The notes beneath the pieces were generated by a model. The model saw nothing but the letters and a program-made list of their open reading frames with translations. It did no database searches and had not been told where the DNA came from. The position numbers and the translations under genes were made by a program. Below, in pieces: positions 37,182-45,933 of a stretch of 64,000 nt of DNA. Position 1 is the stretch's first letter; each line of letters starts with the position of its first letter. This DNA is from Eubacterium multiforme. GTDB lineage: Bacteria > Bacillota > Clostridia > Clostridiales > Clostridiaceae. The stretch covers positions 780,922 through 844,921 of the forward strand of contig NZ_JAUSUF010000001.1 of NCBI RefSeq assembly GCF_030813415.1. The letters run 5' to 3'.

Positions 37182-38537
37182 TTATGATACTAAATTTTTT
37201 ATCCACTTTCTTGACTTTATTCTCTTAAAACATGCAATTGACTTTGCAATTTCTTCAAAGGTGCAAAGTGCATAAACTAAATACACTGGAAGCTTTAATA
37301 CAAATGCTCCTATTAAAGCAAGTGGAACTCCAATGCACCACATAGTTATAGCTTCTATAAGGAAAGATACCTTTACATCTCCTCCCCCTCTTAAAACTCC
37401 AACAACTACTATAATGTTATAAACCCTCATAACCATAATAATACATGTTACATAAATAATTGATTTAGCCCAAAGTTTAACCTGTTCTGAAACATCATAT
37501 ATTGATATAACTTTATTAGCAGATAAGGCTAATACTATTGCAATTAAAACTCCAATTAAACAACTAAGTTTTATAAGATTTCTTCCATACTCATTTGCTT
37601 TTTTCTCGTCGCCTCTACCAACTTGGTTTCCTACCATAACTAAAGTTGCACTTCCAAGTCCAAATATTATTACCATAAATAAATTATTTATTGTTGTAGC
37701 TATTTGAACTGATGCAATTGCCTTTGTTCCAATCCTACCGTATATTACATTATACATTACTGCACCAAGTCCCCAGCATCCCTCATTTAAAACTACTGGA
37801 AGTACAGTAACTGATATCCTTTTTATAAATTTTAAATTAAAAGATAATAATTCCTTTAAAGTACCAGCTAACTCATTTTTGCTGTAATACACATAACCTA
37901 CCATAATTATAAATTCTAATATTCTCGCTATTAATGTTGCAATAGCTGCTCCCTTAACACCAAGTTCTGGCAAACCAAAATTTCCAAATATGAATCCATA
38001 ATTTAAAATTGTGTTAGTTAATAATGCAATTGCACTTGCTATCATTGGTACTGAAGTTTTTTCTATACATCTTGATGCAATTCCATAATTAAAAGTTATT
38101 GCTGTAAATATATAACTTATTGATACAATAACTAAATATTCTCCTCCAAGTTTTATAACATTACTATCTTTATTAAATATTCCTATTATTCCTTCTGGAG
38201 TAACTTGAGCAAATAATGTGAATATGCTTCCAAGAATAATTGCAGCAATAACTCCTATTCCCACAAGCTTTTTTATATTTTTACTATCTCTTTTACCAAA
38301 ATATTGAGATATAAAAATTCCTATTCCACTAAATAAACCCATCATTAAAATATTAAGCATAAAGAAATATTGATTAGCAATTCCCACAGCTGCTATTTCA
38401 CTTTCTCCAAGTTTACCTATCATCATAGTATCTATTATATTTAATGACGAGGATATAAAATTTTGAATAACTATGGGTAAAGCTAAAATTACTACTTTTT
38501 TTATAAAGCTTTTATCCATATTAAATAATTTTTCCAT
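37182..38537 (-). CDS. MATE family efflux transporter
   Basis: 451 residues, twelve predicted helices in two halves. Typical N-terminal IVIQNFISSSLNIIDTMMIGKLGESEIAAVGIANQYFF and mid GNQVGRGDEKKANEYGRN. MATE proteins export cations or drugs in exchange for Na+ or H+. First gene of the MATE-eutH-solute-binding-protein run; starts 218 bp after the upstream operon's stop. Substrate unknown. Confidence 0.9.
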   Translation of the reverse strand: MEKLFNMDKSFIKKVVILALPIVIQNFISSSLNIIDTMMIGKLGESEIAAVGIANQYFFMLNILMMGLFSGIGIFISQYFGKRDSKNIKKLVGIGVIAAIILGSIFTLFAQVTPEGIIGIFNKDSNVIKLGGEYLVIVSISYIFTAITFNYGIASRCIEKTSVPMIASAIALLTNTILNYGFIFGNFGLPELGVKGAAIATLIARILEFIIMVGYVYYSKNELAGTLKELLSFNLKFIKRISVTVLPVVLNEGCWGLGAVMYNVIYGRIGTKAIASVQIATTINNLFMVIIFGLGSATLVMVGNQVGRGDEKKANEYGRNLIKLSCLIGVLIAIVLALSANKVISIYDVSEQVKLWAKSIIYVTCIIMVMRVYNIIVVVGVLRGGGDVKVSFLIEAITMWCIGVPLALIGAFVLKLPVYLVYALCTFEEIAKSIACFKRIKSRKWIKNLVS

Positions 38538-38701
38538 ACATTTCCCCCTTAAGTCTTAAAATAAATGCTTATTGCCTTAAAAAATTTACATTTTAGAAAT
38601 TTCAGCTACAATTATAACATATTTTATTCACAAATAATTCTTTAAAATAGTTATGTTTTAGGTTAATTCTAATTTTTAAAAATAACTATAAATAAAAGAA
38701 A

Positions 38702-38726
38702 AGAGATGTAAAAAAAATACATCTCT
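38702..38726 (-). terminator. Terminator of the PTS/GH4 operon
   Basis: AGAGATGTA / TACATCTCT with a seven-A loop, then TTTTCTTTTA on the minus strand, 30 bp past the GH4 stop. Confidence 0.88.
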
Positions 38727-38755
38727 AAATCTCTAATATATTTATTTCTTATTTT

Positions 38756-40084
38756 TTAATTAAAATGTGACTTAAATTGTGGCAAATATTTTTTGTGTGC
38801 TTCTAATAATTCATCTAAAAGAATTTTTGCCATCTTTTCTGAAGGGATTAATGGATTCATACAAAGTGCCATTAATGCCTTATGGTAATCTCCAGTTACT
38901 GCAGCTTCAACAACTAACTTTTCAAAGGATTTAATTGTTTGAATTAATCCATTTACTGATACAGGAATTTTACCCATTGCTATTGGCTTTGGTCCATCCT
39001 TTGTTATAATACATGAAACTTCCACAGCTGAATCATCATCAATACCTTCAATTGCTCCATTATTTCTAACATCTACTGGTTGAATATCTAAAGAATCATT
39101 ATATATTGAACAAATTAATCTACAAGCAGCATCTGAATAGTATGCTCCTCCTCTTTTTTCAAGTTGAGGTGGTTTTATATCTAAATGCTCATCTTTATAT
39201 AATTCAAACAAATCTTTTTCTAATCTCTTAACTACTTCTGCTCTTGTTTCTCCCTTTGCAAACTCTTTTAATTCATCATTAAGCATATCCTGTGTTTGGA
39301 AATAATATCTATGATATGGACAAGGCATCATACCTAATGCTTTTATAAAATCTGAATTCCATTCAAAGTCCTTTATATTTTTAACTATTGATCCAAGTTT
39401 TCCACCTGCAATAGAATCTATAACTTTATCAGTTACATTTTCTCCATCTACATAAATATTTTTTCCAAATACCATATGATTTAAGCCAAAGAAATCAAAT
39501 CTTACTCTTGAATGATCAACTTCAAGCATTTCTGCAGCTGCCTTTTCCATTCCTATTGGAACATTACAAAGACCTATTATCTTTTTATTTTTCCCATATC
39601 TTAAAAGAGCTTCTGTAACCATTCCTGCTGGATTTGAAAAATTTATCATCCATGCATTAGGACAAAGTTCTGACATATCTTTATCAATATCTAATATTAC
39701 TGGAATAGTTCTTAAAGCTTTAAACATTCCCCCTGCACCATTTGTTTCTTGTCCTATAACTCCATGACTTAAAGGAATTCTTTCATCTTTAATTCTTGCA
39801 TCTAAAAGTCCAACTCTTATTTGTGTTGTAACAAAATCTGCATCCTTTAAAGCTTCTCTTCTATCTAAAGTTAAATGAATTTCCATTGGAACTCCAGCTT
39901 TTTTAACCATTCTCTTTGCTAAACTTCCTACTATTTCAAGTTTTTCTCTACCATCTTCTATGTCTACTAACCATAATTCTCTTACAGGTAACTTATCATA
40001 TCTTTTTATAAAACCTTCTACTAATTCTGGTGTATAGCTTGAACCTCCACCTATAGTAACTATTTTTATTCCTTTTTTATCCAT
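38756..40084 (-). CDS. GH4 family 6-phospho-beta-glucosidase-like enzyme
   Basis: 442 residues, NAD- and metal-dependent glycosidase. NAD site TIGGGSSYTPELVEG (residues 12-26), metal-site Cys in LCNVPIGM and His in FGLNHMVFG, plus FSNPAGMVTEAL. Members cleave 6-phospho disaccharides brought in by the PTS, including cellobiose-6P and chitobiose-6P. Last gene of the sigma-54 operon; the terminator follows. With GlcNAc-kinase and MupG neighbours, an N-acetyl or muramyl disaccharide-6P is a plausible substrate; this is inference. Confidence 0.88.
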   Translation of the reverse strand: MDKKGIKIVTIGGGSSYTPELVEGFIKRYDKLPVRELWLVDIEDGREKLEIVGSLAKRMVKKAGVPMEIHLTLDRREALKDADFVTTQIRVGLLDARIKDERIPLSHGVIGQETNGAGGMFKALRTIPVILDIDKDMSELCPNAWMINFSNPAGMVTEALLRYGKNKKIIGLCNVPIGMEKAAAEMLEVDHSRVRFDFFGLNHMVFGKNIYVDGENVTDKVIDSIAGGKLGSIVKNIKDFEWNSDFIKALGMMPCPYHRYYFQTQDMLNDELKEFAKGETRAEVVKRLEKDLFELYKDEHLDIKPPQLEKRGGAYYSDAACRLICSIYNDSLDIQPVDVRNNGAIEGIDDDSAVEVSCIITKDGPKPIAMGKIPVSVNGLIQTIKSFEKLVVEAAVTGDYHKALMALCMNPLIPSEKMAKILLDELLEAHKKYLPQFKSHFN

Positions 40085-40123
40085 AAATTACACCTCTCTC
40101 ATATATATTAAACTTTATAATAA

Positions 40124-41212
40124 TTATTTAAGTTTAAATCCGAATTTACTCCATGGCTCAATATAATCCATTAAAAATTGTTCTTCTTTAGAAATTCTCC
40201 CAACAACATTAACTTTACCATTATTTTTCATATCTTTTCTTGCAACTTGTAATTCTCCTGCATATCTTTCATATAAATCTGAATCAATTATAATATCTCC
40301 CCTTTTAATATCTATCCTATTAAATGGAGTGAAACTTTCACCTTTATACTTTACCCTTGATTGAGTTGATCGTATAACGTAATCTGAACAATCTCCTCTA
40401 TTAAAATGAAGTTCCTCCAAAACTACTTTCTTTTGAAGCTCTGGAATATTTTCTTCTAACTGAACTGTAAACTCCACCATATCTTTATTTAATTCACTTA
40501 AAGCTTTTAATTCTTCTTCTGATGCAAAGGAATTTGCTATTATAACATCATCAATTAAACCAGTTGCAAATAAATGTTTGGCTTGTATGTCTATTGCCAT
40601 GTCCCTATGCATTTCTAATGTGCAAAGTCCCTCAGAAACTGGCCATGGTCCAATATTTGCTTCCTTTGAATTAACAAAAGCCGCAGTTTTAATACCAAGT
40701 TCTTTAAATTGCTTGCTGCATTTTATAAAGTGTTCATAGGAAAGTCCAGTATAAATATGTGGATAGAAATTATGACATCCATATATATTATCTATATTAG
40801 GTTTATATGAAATTATATTATCTACATATTTAGTACCATTACTCATATTAAGTTCTATTTTTAAATTATCTTTGTTAAAGGACATTATAGATTCTTCATT
40901 TCCTGAAAAACCCATATCAAACCTTATACCACCTAATCCCATCTTTTTAAATACTGAAAGGTCTGTTATTGTAGCTCCTAATTTTTTAAATATACTTGGC
41001 TCTATATCTGCTATAACTTCCATATTATTTTTATTTGCAACATTTATCATAACTTTAAAATCATTTATAATCTCTTCGTTACTCTTTCCTTCAACTGATA
41101 AAAGGCATGTAAATATTCTTTCAAACCCATATTTTGCAGAAAGATTAATATAGTCTAGTATTTTATCCATATCACAATGTTCTGGATATACTGAAATCCC
41201 TAACCTTTTCAT
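40124..41212 (-). CDS. mupG: MupG-family 6-phospho-N-acetylmuramidase (DUF871)
   Basis: 362 residues. N-terminal TIM-barrel (LGISVYPEHCDMDKILDYINLSAKYGFERIFTCLLS) and C-terminal cyclophilin-like domain (FTPFNRIDIKRGDIIIDSDLY), the DUF871 layout. MupG cleaves MurNAc-6P-beta-1,4-GlcNAc to MurNAc-6P and GlcNAc. Start ATG 41212 is chosen since GGAGG is 8 nt upstream; a GTG 15 nt earlier overlaps it. It starts 19 bp after the sugar kinase, which would phosphorylate the freed GlcNAc. Confidence 0.87.
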   Translation of the reverse strand: MKRLGISVYPEHCDMDKILDYINLSAKYGFERIFTCLLSVEGKSNEEIINDFKVMINVANKNNMEVIADIEPSIFKKLGATITDLSVFKKMGLGGIRFDMGFSGNEESIMSFNKDNLKIELNMSNGTKYVDNIISYKPNIDNIYGCHNFYPHIYTGLSYEHFIKCSKQFKELGIKTAAFVNSKEANIGPWPVSEGLCTLEMHRDMAIDIQAKHLFATGLIDDVIIANSFASEEELKALSELNKDMVEFTVQLEENIPELQKKVVLEELHFNRGDCSDYVIRSTQSRVKYKGESFTPFNRIDIKRGDIIIDSDLYERYAGELQVARKDMKNNGKVNVVGRISKEEQFLMDYIEPWSKFGFKLK

Positions 41213-41231
41213 TGCTTTTTCCTCCACAATT

Positions 41232-42125
41232 TTAAATTTCTAAATTTTTATATATATAATAAGCCCCCTTAGATGCTGAAACCTCATCATCTATAAATTC
41301 ATCCACTGTTATATGCTCATTTAAATATTTTTCAAAGGAATTTCTTAGTATTTTTGAATTTTTAATAACCCCACCTACAAGTCCTACTTTGCAGTGTTTA
41401 AATTCTAAAGTTTTAAATACCCTCTCTACATCCTTAGCAAGTAATATTCCTTCATCTTCTAATATTTTTTTAGCATAACAATCTCCATTATCTGCACATT
41501 TTGAAACTACTGACCCTAAAGATGCTATTTTATCCTTATTATTTGAGTAAATAAATCCAATTATTTTATCTACACTATTAATATTTAAACTTTTTAATAT
41601 TTCCTTTGAAAGATTACTTTTATCTAGTCCAAAATCATATTCATAAATCATTCTTTTAACAGCTTCAATAGAGATTTTATAAGCACTTCCTTCATCTCCA
41701 AGTAAATGACCCCATCCGCCGCATCTTCCTTGCTTTCCTTTATTAATACCAAAAACATTAGAACCTGTTCCTGCAATAACTAAAATTCCATCTTCACCTT
41801 TTAGCATTGCTTTTAAGGCTAAATCGCCATCATTCATTACTATTGAATCTAACCCAAACTTATTATTAATTTCATCTCTTACCTTTTTTGCATTTTCAGA
41901 AACTTCTGAACCAGCAAGTCCTAAATAAATACCTACAACATCTTTAGAACCTAAGTCATTTATTATTACTTCTATTCCTGATGTTATATTTTCTAATGCC
42001 TTTTTCTCATCATTAACTAAATTTCCAAAACCAGTTAAAGCACTCCTTAAAATGTTTCCCTTTAAATCATAAGCTATTGTTTCAGTTTTAGTGCCTCCAC
42101 CATCAACTCCAATTATATATTTCAT
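41232..42125 (-). CDS. BadF/BcrA-type kinase, likely N-acetylglucosamine or MurNAc/GlcNAc kinase
   Basis: 297 residues, ASKHA fold. IGVDGGGTKTETIAYD (residues 4-19) phosphate loop, NDGDLALKAM, IAGTGSNVFG, and GGWGHLLGDEGSAY, matching the GlcNAc kinase branch that includes clostridial MurK (acts on MurNAc and GlcNAc). Placed between PTS IIA and MupG; both MupG products or disaccharide fragments could be its substrates. A hairpin separates it from the IIA gene. Confidence 0.85.
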   Translation of the reverse strand: MKYIIGVDGGGTKTETIAYDLKGNILRSALTGFGNLVNDEKKALENITSGIEVIINDLGSKDVVGIYLGLAGSEVSENAKKVRDEINNKFGLDSIVMNDGDLALKAMLKGEDGILVIAGTGSNVFGINKGKQGRCGGWGHLLGDEGSAYKISIEAVKRMIYEYDFGLDKSNLSKEILKSLNINSVDKIIGFIYSNNKDKIASLGSVVSKCADNGDCYAKKILEDEGILLAKDVERVFKTLEFKHCKVGLVGGVIKNSKILRNSFEKYLNEHITVDEFIDDEVSASKGAYYIYKNLEI

Positions 42126-42151
42126 AATACATCTTCCTATCTTATATAATA

Positions 42152-42183
42152 ATGAACTCTAATATTTACAATTTAGAGTTCAT
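42152..42183 (-). promoter_or_regulatory. Intercistronic hairpin after PTS IIA
   Basis: ATGAACTCTAA / TTAGAGTTCAT, 10-nt loop, tail TATTATATAA on the minus strand. Not a strong terminator; it may attenuate transcription or stabilise the IIBA part of the message. Confidence 0.55.
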
Positions 42184-42198
42184 CATTTAAGTATTATT

Positions 42199-42501
42199 TT
42201 ATTTTTCTATTCTTTCATATAAATCTATTATTTCATTTGCTAAATCTTTTAATGTCATAGTTGTCATTAAATGATCCTGTGCATGCATTAAAAGAAGTGA
42301 AAATTCTACCTTCTCACCAGCAGCTTCTCCTTGTATTAGACTTGTTTGTGAATGATGTGCTTCACCTAATTCTTCACTGGATTTTTCAATTAAATCCTTA
42401 GCCCCTTTAATATCTCCACCTTTTGCAAGCCCTATAGCTTCCATTGCATAGCTTCTAGCTTCGCCACTATGCATTATTAAGTTTAAAACTATCTCTTCCA
42501 T
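42199..42501 (-). CDS. PTS lactose/cellobiose-family IIA component
   Basis: 100 residues. NLIMHSGEARSYAMEAIGLAKGGDI, LGEAHHSQTSLIQ and LLLMHAQDHLMTTMTL are the family signatures; the His in LMHAQDHLM is the likely phosphorylation site. Accepts phosphate from HPr and passes it to IIB. ATG 42501 follows AAGGGGAG by 10 nt; a GTG 11 codons upstream has no ribosome site. No IIC is in the operon. Confidence 0.92.
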   Translation of the reverse strand: MEEIVLNLIMHSGEARSYAMEAIGLAKGGDIKGAKDLIEKSSEELGEAHHSQTSLIQGEAAGEKVEFSLLLMHAQDHLMTTMTLKDLANEIIDLYERIEK

Positions 42502-42557
42502 GTTATTAAAACTCCCCTTCAATATATTAACCACTAACTTATTTAATTTTTGAAATA

Positions 42558-42869
42558 CTATTTTTCATCAATTAATTTTAAAGCATATGCTAATACTTTA
42601 GGTCCATTCATTGTTCCATAATCTACTGTATTTATTACTGCAACAGGAATTCCCTTTGGCTCATATTTTTCTTTCATTTTATTTAATAAAAATCTAACTT
42701 GAGGTCCTAATAGTAATACATCCATTTCGTCCTCATGATTTTTAACATCTGCTTCTGAATATGCATTTATCTTGCATTCAATTCCTTGTTCCTTTGCTGC
42801 TGCTTCCATTTTAGTTACTAAAAGACTTGTTGACATTCCTGCTGAACAACATAATAATATCTTTTTCAT
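42558..42869 (-). CDS. PTS lactose/cellobiose-family IIB component
   Basis: 103 residues. [17 protein letters not shown] places the phosphorylated Cys at residue 8, as in ChbB (FCSAGMSTS); [12 protein letters not shown] follows. First gene of the operon, with a sigma-54 promoter 82 bp upstream and GGGAGGAATAGG as ribosome site. The membrane component IIC must come from elsewhere or have been lost. Confidence 0.93.
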   Translation of the reverse strand: MKKILLCCSAGMSTSLLVTKMEAAAKEQGIECKINAYSEADVKNHEDEMDVLLLGPQVRFLLNKMKEKYEPKGIPVAVINTVDYGTMNGPKVLAYALKLIDEK

Positions 42870-42950
42870 ATCCTATTCCTCCCTATAACTCTACTTGTAT
42901 TTTAAATTTTACTAATATACTTTTTTATTTATATTTACACTATTTATAAT

Positions 42951-42968
42951 TAGCAACTCTTATGCCAA
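42951..42968 (-). promoter_or_regulatory. Sigma-54 (-24/-12) promoter of the PTS operon
   Basis: Minus strand TTGGCAT-AAGAG-TTGCTA. The invariant GG and GC are 10 bp apart, as required. Start expected near 42942. The divergence from consensus is only TTGGCAT for TTGGCAC. Confidence 0.85.
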
Positions 42969-43038
42969 ATATTTTTTAATTACCCTATTTACCCATAATT
43001 GCTTATTTCCTTACTTTTAAATGTATATTTTTTTATTT

Positions 43039-43086
43039 TAGTGTGTATTTTAATTGCACAGTATACTTTAAAATTATTACACACTA
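43039..43086. promoter_or_regulatory. Candidate upstream activator site for the LevR-like regulator
   Basis: TAGTGTGTA (43039-43047) and its exact complement TACACACTA (43078-43086) are separated by 30 bp, centred about 120 bp upstream of the expected sigma-54 start, a usual enhancer distance. Confidence 0.55.
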
Positions 43087-43094
43087 TTTACACT

Positions 43095-45824
43095 CTACAC
43101 AGACATAGTATTTCCTATAAACATTCTAACAATAAATGCTAAATCATCTTCATTTATATTAACATCATAATTTCGCTCTAATTTCATAATACTTTGCCTT
43201 ATAAGAATTAATTCTCTATTATATTTATTTTTAAATACATTTAAATTCTCAAATTTCTTTCTACTTTCTCCTTTAAGTATCTTTTCAATTAAGAAACACA
43301 TATGAATTACTATTCCAACAGAAACCTCATGGGATATTTTTATATTAAGACTTTCTTGTATATCACAAACAACATTTCTGCAAATGCTAACTAAATGTTT
43401 TCCATCAATATCTTCTAGTTGAGAATCTATTGAGTTAGTTATTTTTTGAAAATCTTCTTCCTGACTAATAAAAGTATTTAATCTTTCTATTCCATCTCCA
43501 ACTAATATATCTTTTGCTGATATAAATGGAATATCACTAACATTTAAATTTATACTACCTACTATAGCTAAAATATTCTTTTTCTTTTTTAATTTATTTA
43601 TATTTTCTATAAATTTTTTCTTATCTAGTATATCAAGAGGTTTAACTAAAATATTTGAATCATCAAGTCCTTTAATAATTATTTCTCTAAGCTTTTCTGC
43701 TGAGCCTTCCCCAGTAAAACATGTTGTAACTATAATTTTATCTTTTTCACTTTTAACTCTATTTTCTATATTTACTCCAAATTTACTTATTTCTTTACAA
43801 GATTTATAGATCTCCTCTACACTTCTTCCATTTAATGCTTTTCTTCCTGCCTCTATTACAGTTAATGTACTTACCATATCTATTGTCTTTATAACTATAT
43901 TTTCTTCATCTTCAATCATTTTCCCAAAGTTTGTTAAAGAACCCATATCAACTAAAAGTATTACACCTTTTCCTTTATTTATTTCTTTAATCTTTTCCTT
44001 TGCTATTTCATACATTTGTTCCGCTTTCATACTTAAAGGCATATCCAATGCGACTACATAATCTTCACCAATAAGTTTATTAGAAACTTCCACCATACTA
44101 GATGCAGTTGAATGTCCATGCATTATTACTATTACTCCAACTTTACATTCTTCTTTTTCATTAAAATCATAAGGTTTTGCAGCTATAAACATAGTTAAAT
44201 ATCCAATTTCATCTAATGGTACTTGTATTTTAAATTTATTATCTAGCTTTTTAGCTGCCTCCATTGCTATCATAAATTCATCAGAATATTGTACTCTTAC
44301 ACGATTTAATTTTGGATGATAAATTTTGTTTCCTTGTCTTATTCTTTCAATACTTCCTTGAAGATGAAGTGCTAGTCCAAAATAAACCTTTTCATCATAT
44401 TCTCTATTTAACCTAGTTGAAGCCATGTTAAGAATCTCTTCTACCATATTAGCAATATCTTCACTAACTACTTTAGTTACTTCTTCTTTTCTAACTTCCT
44501 CTGGTAAATCTCTTATATATTTTTTGAAATAACTCTCTATATCTATATTTATTATTTGACTTATTTCTTCCTCTTCCATTCCTTTCTTTTTTAAGTAATC
44601 TAATTTATTTTCTATAATGTCATAAAAATATTCCTCTTTAATACTCTCCTCTTTCTTTTCAAAAATATTTATTGAATTATCATCATTATATGAAAATCTT
44701 AAAATATCCGGTGCATTACCTAATAAAGATTGTATTTCCTTTCTGTTATCTTGAAGCTTCATAAGACCTTTATTTACTCTAGGATGTAAATCACTTTGAT
44801 CTAATATTATAAAATCCTTACTACTTGCTTTATAATTTAAAAATGCCTTTGCACAAGCAAGTTGTATATCACTTTTTAATTGACCTATATTATTAGGGCA
44901 GTCATATAATAAAAATGAAATCAATGCATTTTTATTAAAATAAATACTTTCCCCTAATCTTTTTGATTCTCCCTTTATAAATTGCTCTAATAAATGATAT
45001 CTTTCTGTTGCACTTCTCTCCTTAAGGGATGGAAGAGTTATTGTCATAGGAATTCTTCTTGTAAAAGTTTTCAAAAGATATGATTTTGGTTCTTCTGTTG
45101 TTGCTGCAATTATTTGAGCATCTGAAAATATTGGATTTTCCGTATCTCCAAGTGGTCTAAAATATCCTTTGTCTATGTAAGTGAATAACATTTCTTGTCC
45201 TTGTGGAGATAATCTATGTATTTCATCTAAAAATATTATTCCTCCATTTGCCTTTTTAAGTAAACCTTCCTTATCTTTGTCTGCCCCTGTATATGCTCCC
45301 TTTTTAACACCAAATATTTGTGCAATTACAAGCTGTGGATTATCGGCATAGTCTGCACAATTAAATCTTACAAATGGAGCATTTTTATCTAACAACTTAT
45401 CTTCCTTTGCAAATTCATACATAAGTTCTGCAAACATTGACTTACCAACACCAGTTTCTCCAAGTATTATTGTATGAAGTCCTCTAGGTGGATACATCAT
45501 TGCTGCTTTTGCCTGCTGTATTGGAATTTGTAAACTTTGCTTTGCTCCAACCATTCTATCTAAACTATTGTTTTCTAAATTTTCTATCTCTCTTTTATTT
45601 TTACTTTTTATTTTATTTTCTGTTATTTCAGTAATTATAGAATATTTTACTGGTCTTCCTTCTTCCTTAGATACTTTACCTTCACTATATAATTGATTTA
45701 AGTATCTAGATACATTTGCCCTATTTAAATTCATAAATTCACTTAATCGTTTAGCTGTAATTCCTTTAGTTTCCCCTTTTTGAAGGTCTAATAATGCATT
45801 ATAAACTTCTGTAATTTTACTCAT
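43095..45824 (-). CDS. LevR-type sigma-54-dependent PTS regulator with PRDs
   Basis: 909 residues. N-terminal winged helix (1-70, MNLNRANVSRYLNQLYSEGKV), AAA+ domain with Walker A GETGVGKS (about residue 117), sigma-54-contact loop GAYTGADK, Walker B IIFLDEIHR; then PRD1, an EIIA-Man-like domain (VIVIMHGHSTASSMVEVSN), a EIIB-like segment (VTTCFTGEGSAEKL), and PRD2 (HEVSVGIVIHMCFLIEKIL). Such regulators are switched by PTS phosphorylation. It is directly upstream of the PTS operon and its sigma-54 promoter, so it very likely controls it. Confidence 0.92.
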   Translation of the reverse strand: MSKITEVYNALLDLQKGETKGITAKRLSEFMNLNRANVSRYLNQLYSEGKVSKEEGRPVKYSIITEITENKIKSKNKREIENLENNSLDRMVGAKQSLQIPIQQAKAAMMYPPRGLHTIILGETGVGKSMFAELMYEFAKEDKLLDKNAPFVRFNCADYADNPQLVIAQIFGVKKGAYTGADKDKEGLLKKANGGIIFLDEIHRLSPQGQEMLFTYIDKGYFRPLGDTENPIFSDAQIIAATTEEPKSYLLKTFTRRIPMTITLPSLKERSATERYHLLEQFIKGESKRLGESIYFNKNALISFLLYDCPNNIGQLKSDIQLACAKAFLNYKASSKDFIILDQSDLHPRVNKGLMKLQDNRKEIQSLLGNAPDILRFSYNDDNSINIFEKKEESIKEEYFYDIIENKLDYLKKKGMEEEEISQIINIDIESYFKKYIRDLPEEVRKEEVTKVVSEDIANMVEEILNMASTRLNREYDEKVYFGLALHLQGSIERIRQGNKIYHPKLNRVRVQYSDEFMIAMEAAKKLDNKFKIQVPLDEIGYLTMFIAAKPYDFNEKEECKVGVIVIMHGHSTASSMVEVSNKLIGEDYVVALDMPLSMKAEQMYEIAKEKIKEINKGKGVILLVDMGSLTNFGKMIEDEENIVIKTIDMVSTLTVIEAGRKALNGRSVEEIYKSCKEISKFGVNIENRVKSEKDKIIVTTCFTGEGSAEKLREIIIKGLDDSNILVKPLDILDKKKFIENINKLKKKKNILAIVGSINLNVSDIPFISAKDILVGDGIERLNTFISQEEDFQKITNSIDSQLEDIDGKHLVSICRNVVCDIQESLNIKISHEVSVGIVIHMCFLIEKILKGESRKKFENLNVFKNKYNRELILIRQSIMKLERNYDVNINEDDLAFIVRMFIGNTMSV

Positions 45825-45889
45825 AAAAACCCCCTAATATTATTAATTAACTTAATTATACTATACCAAAAGTTTATTGCCACATAAAA

Positions 45890-45927
45890 AAATGCACACC
45901 AAACTTATATAAGTTTAGTGTGCATTT
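45890..45927 (-). terminator. Terminator of htrA-like gene
   Basis: AAATGCACAC / GTGTGCATTT with an inner AAACTT / AAGTTT extension (one mismatch), and TTTTTATG as tail. Confidence 0.85.
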
Positions 45928-45933
45928 ATTATT

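Noticed and set aside
42870..43094. Missing PTS IIC as a small or frameshifted gene in the gap
   Set aside because: The gap is 225 bp, far too short for a IIC, and holds the promoter and enhancer.
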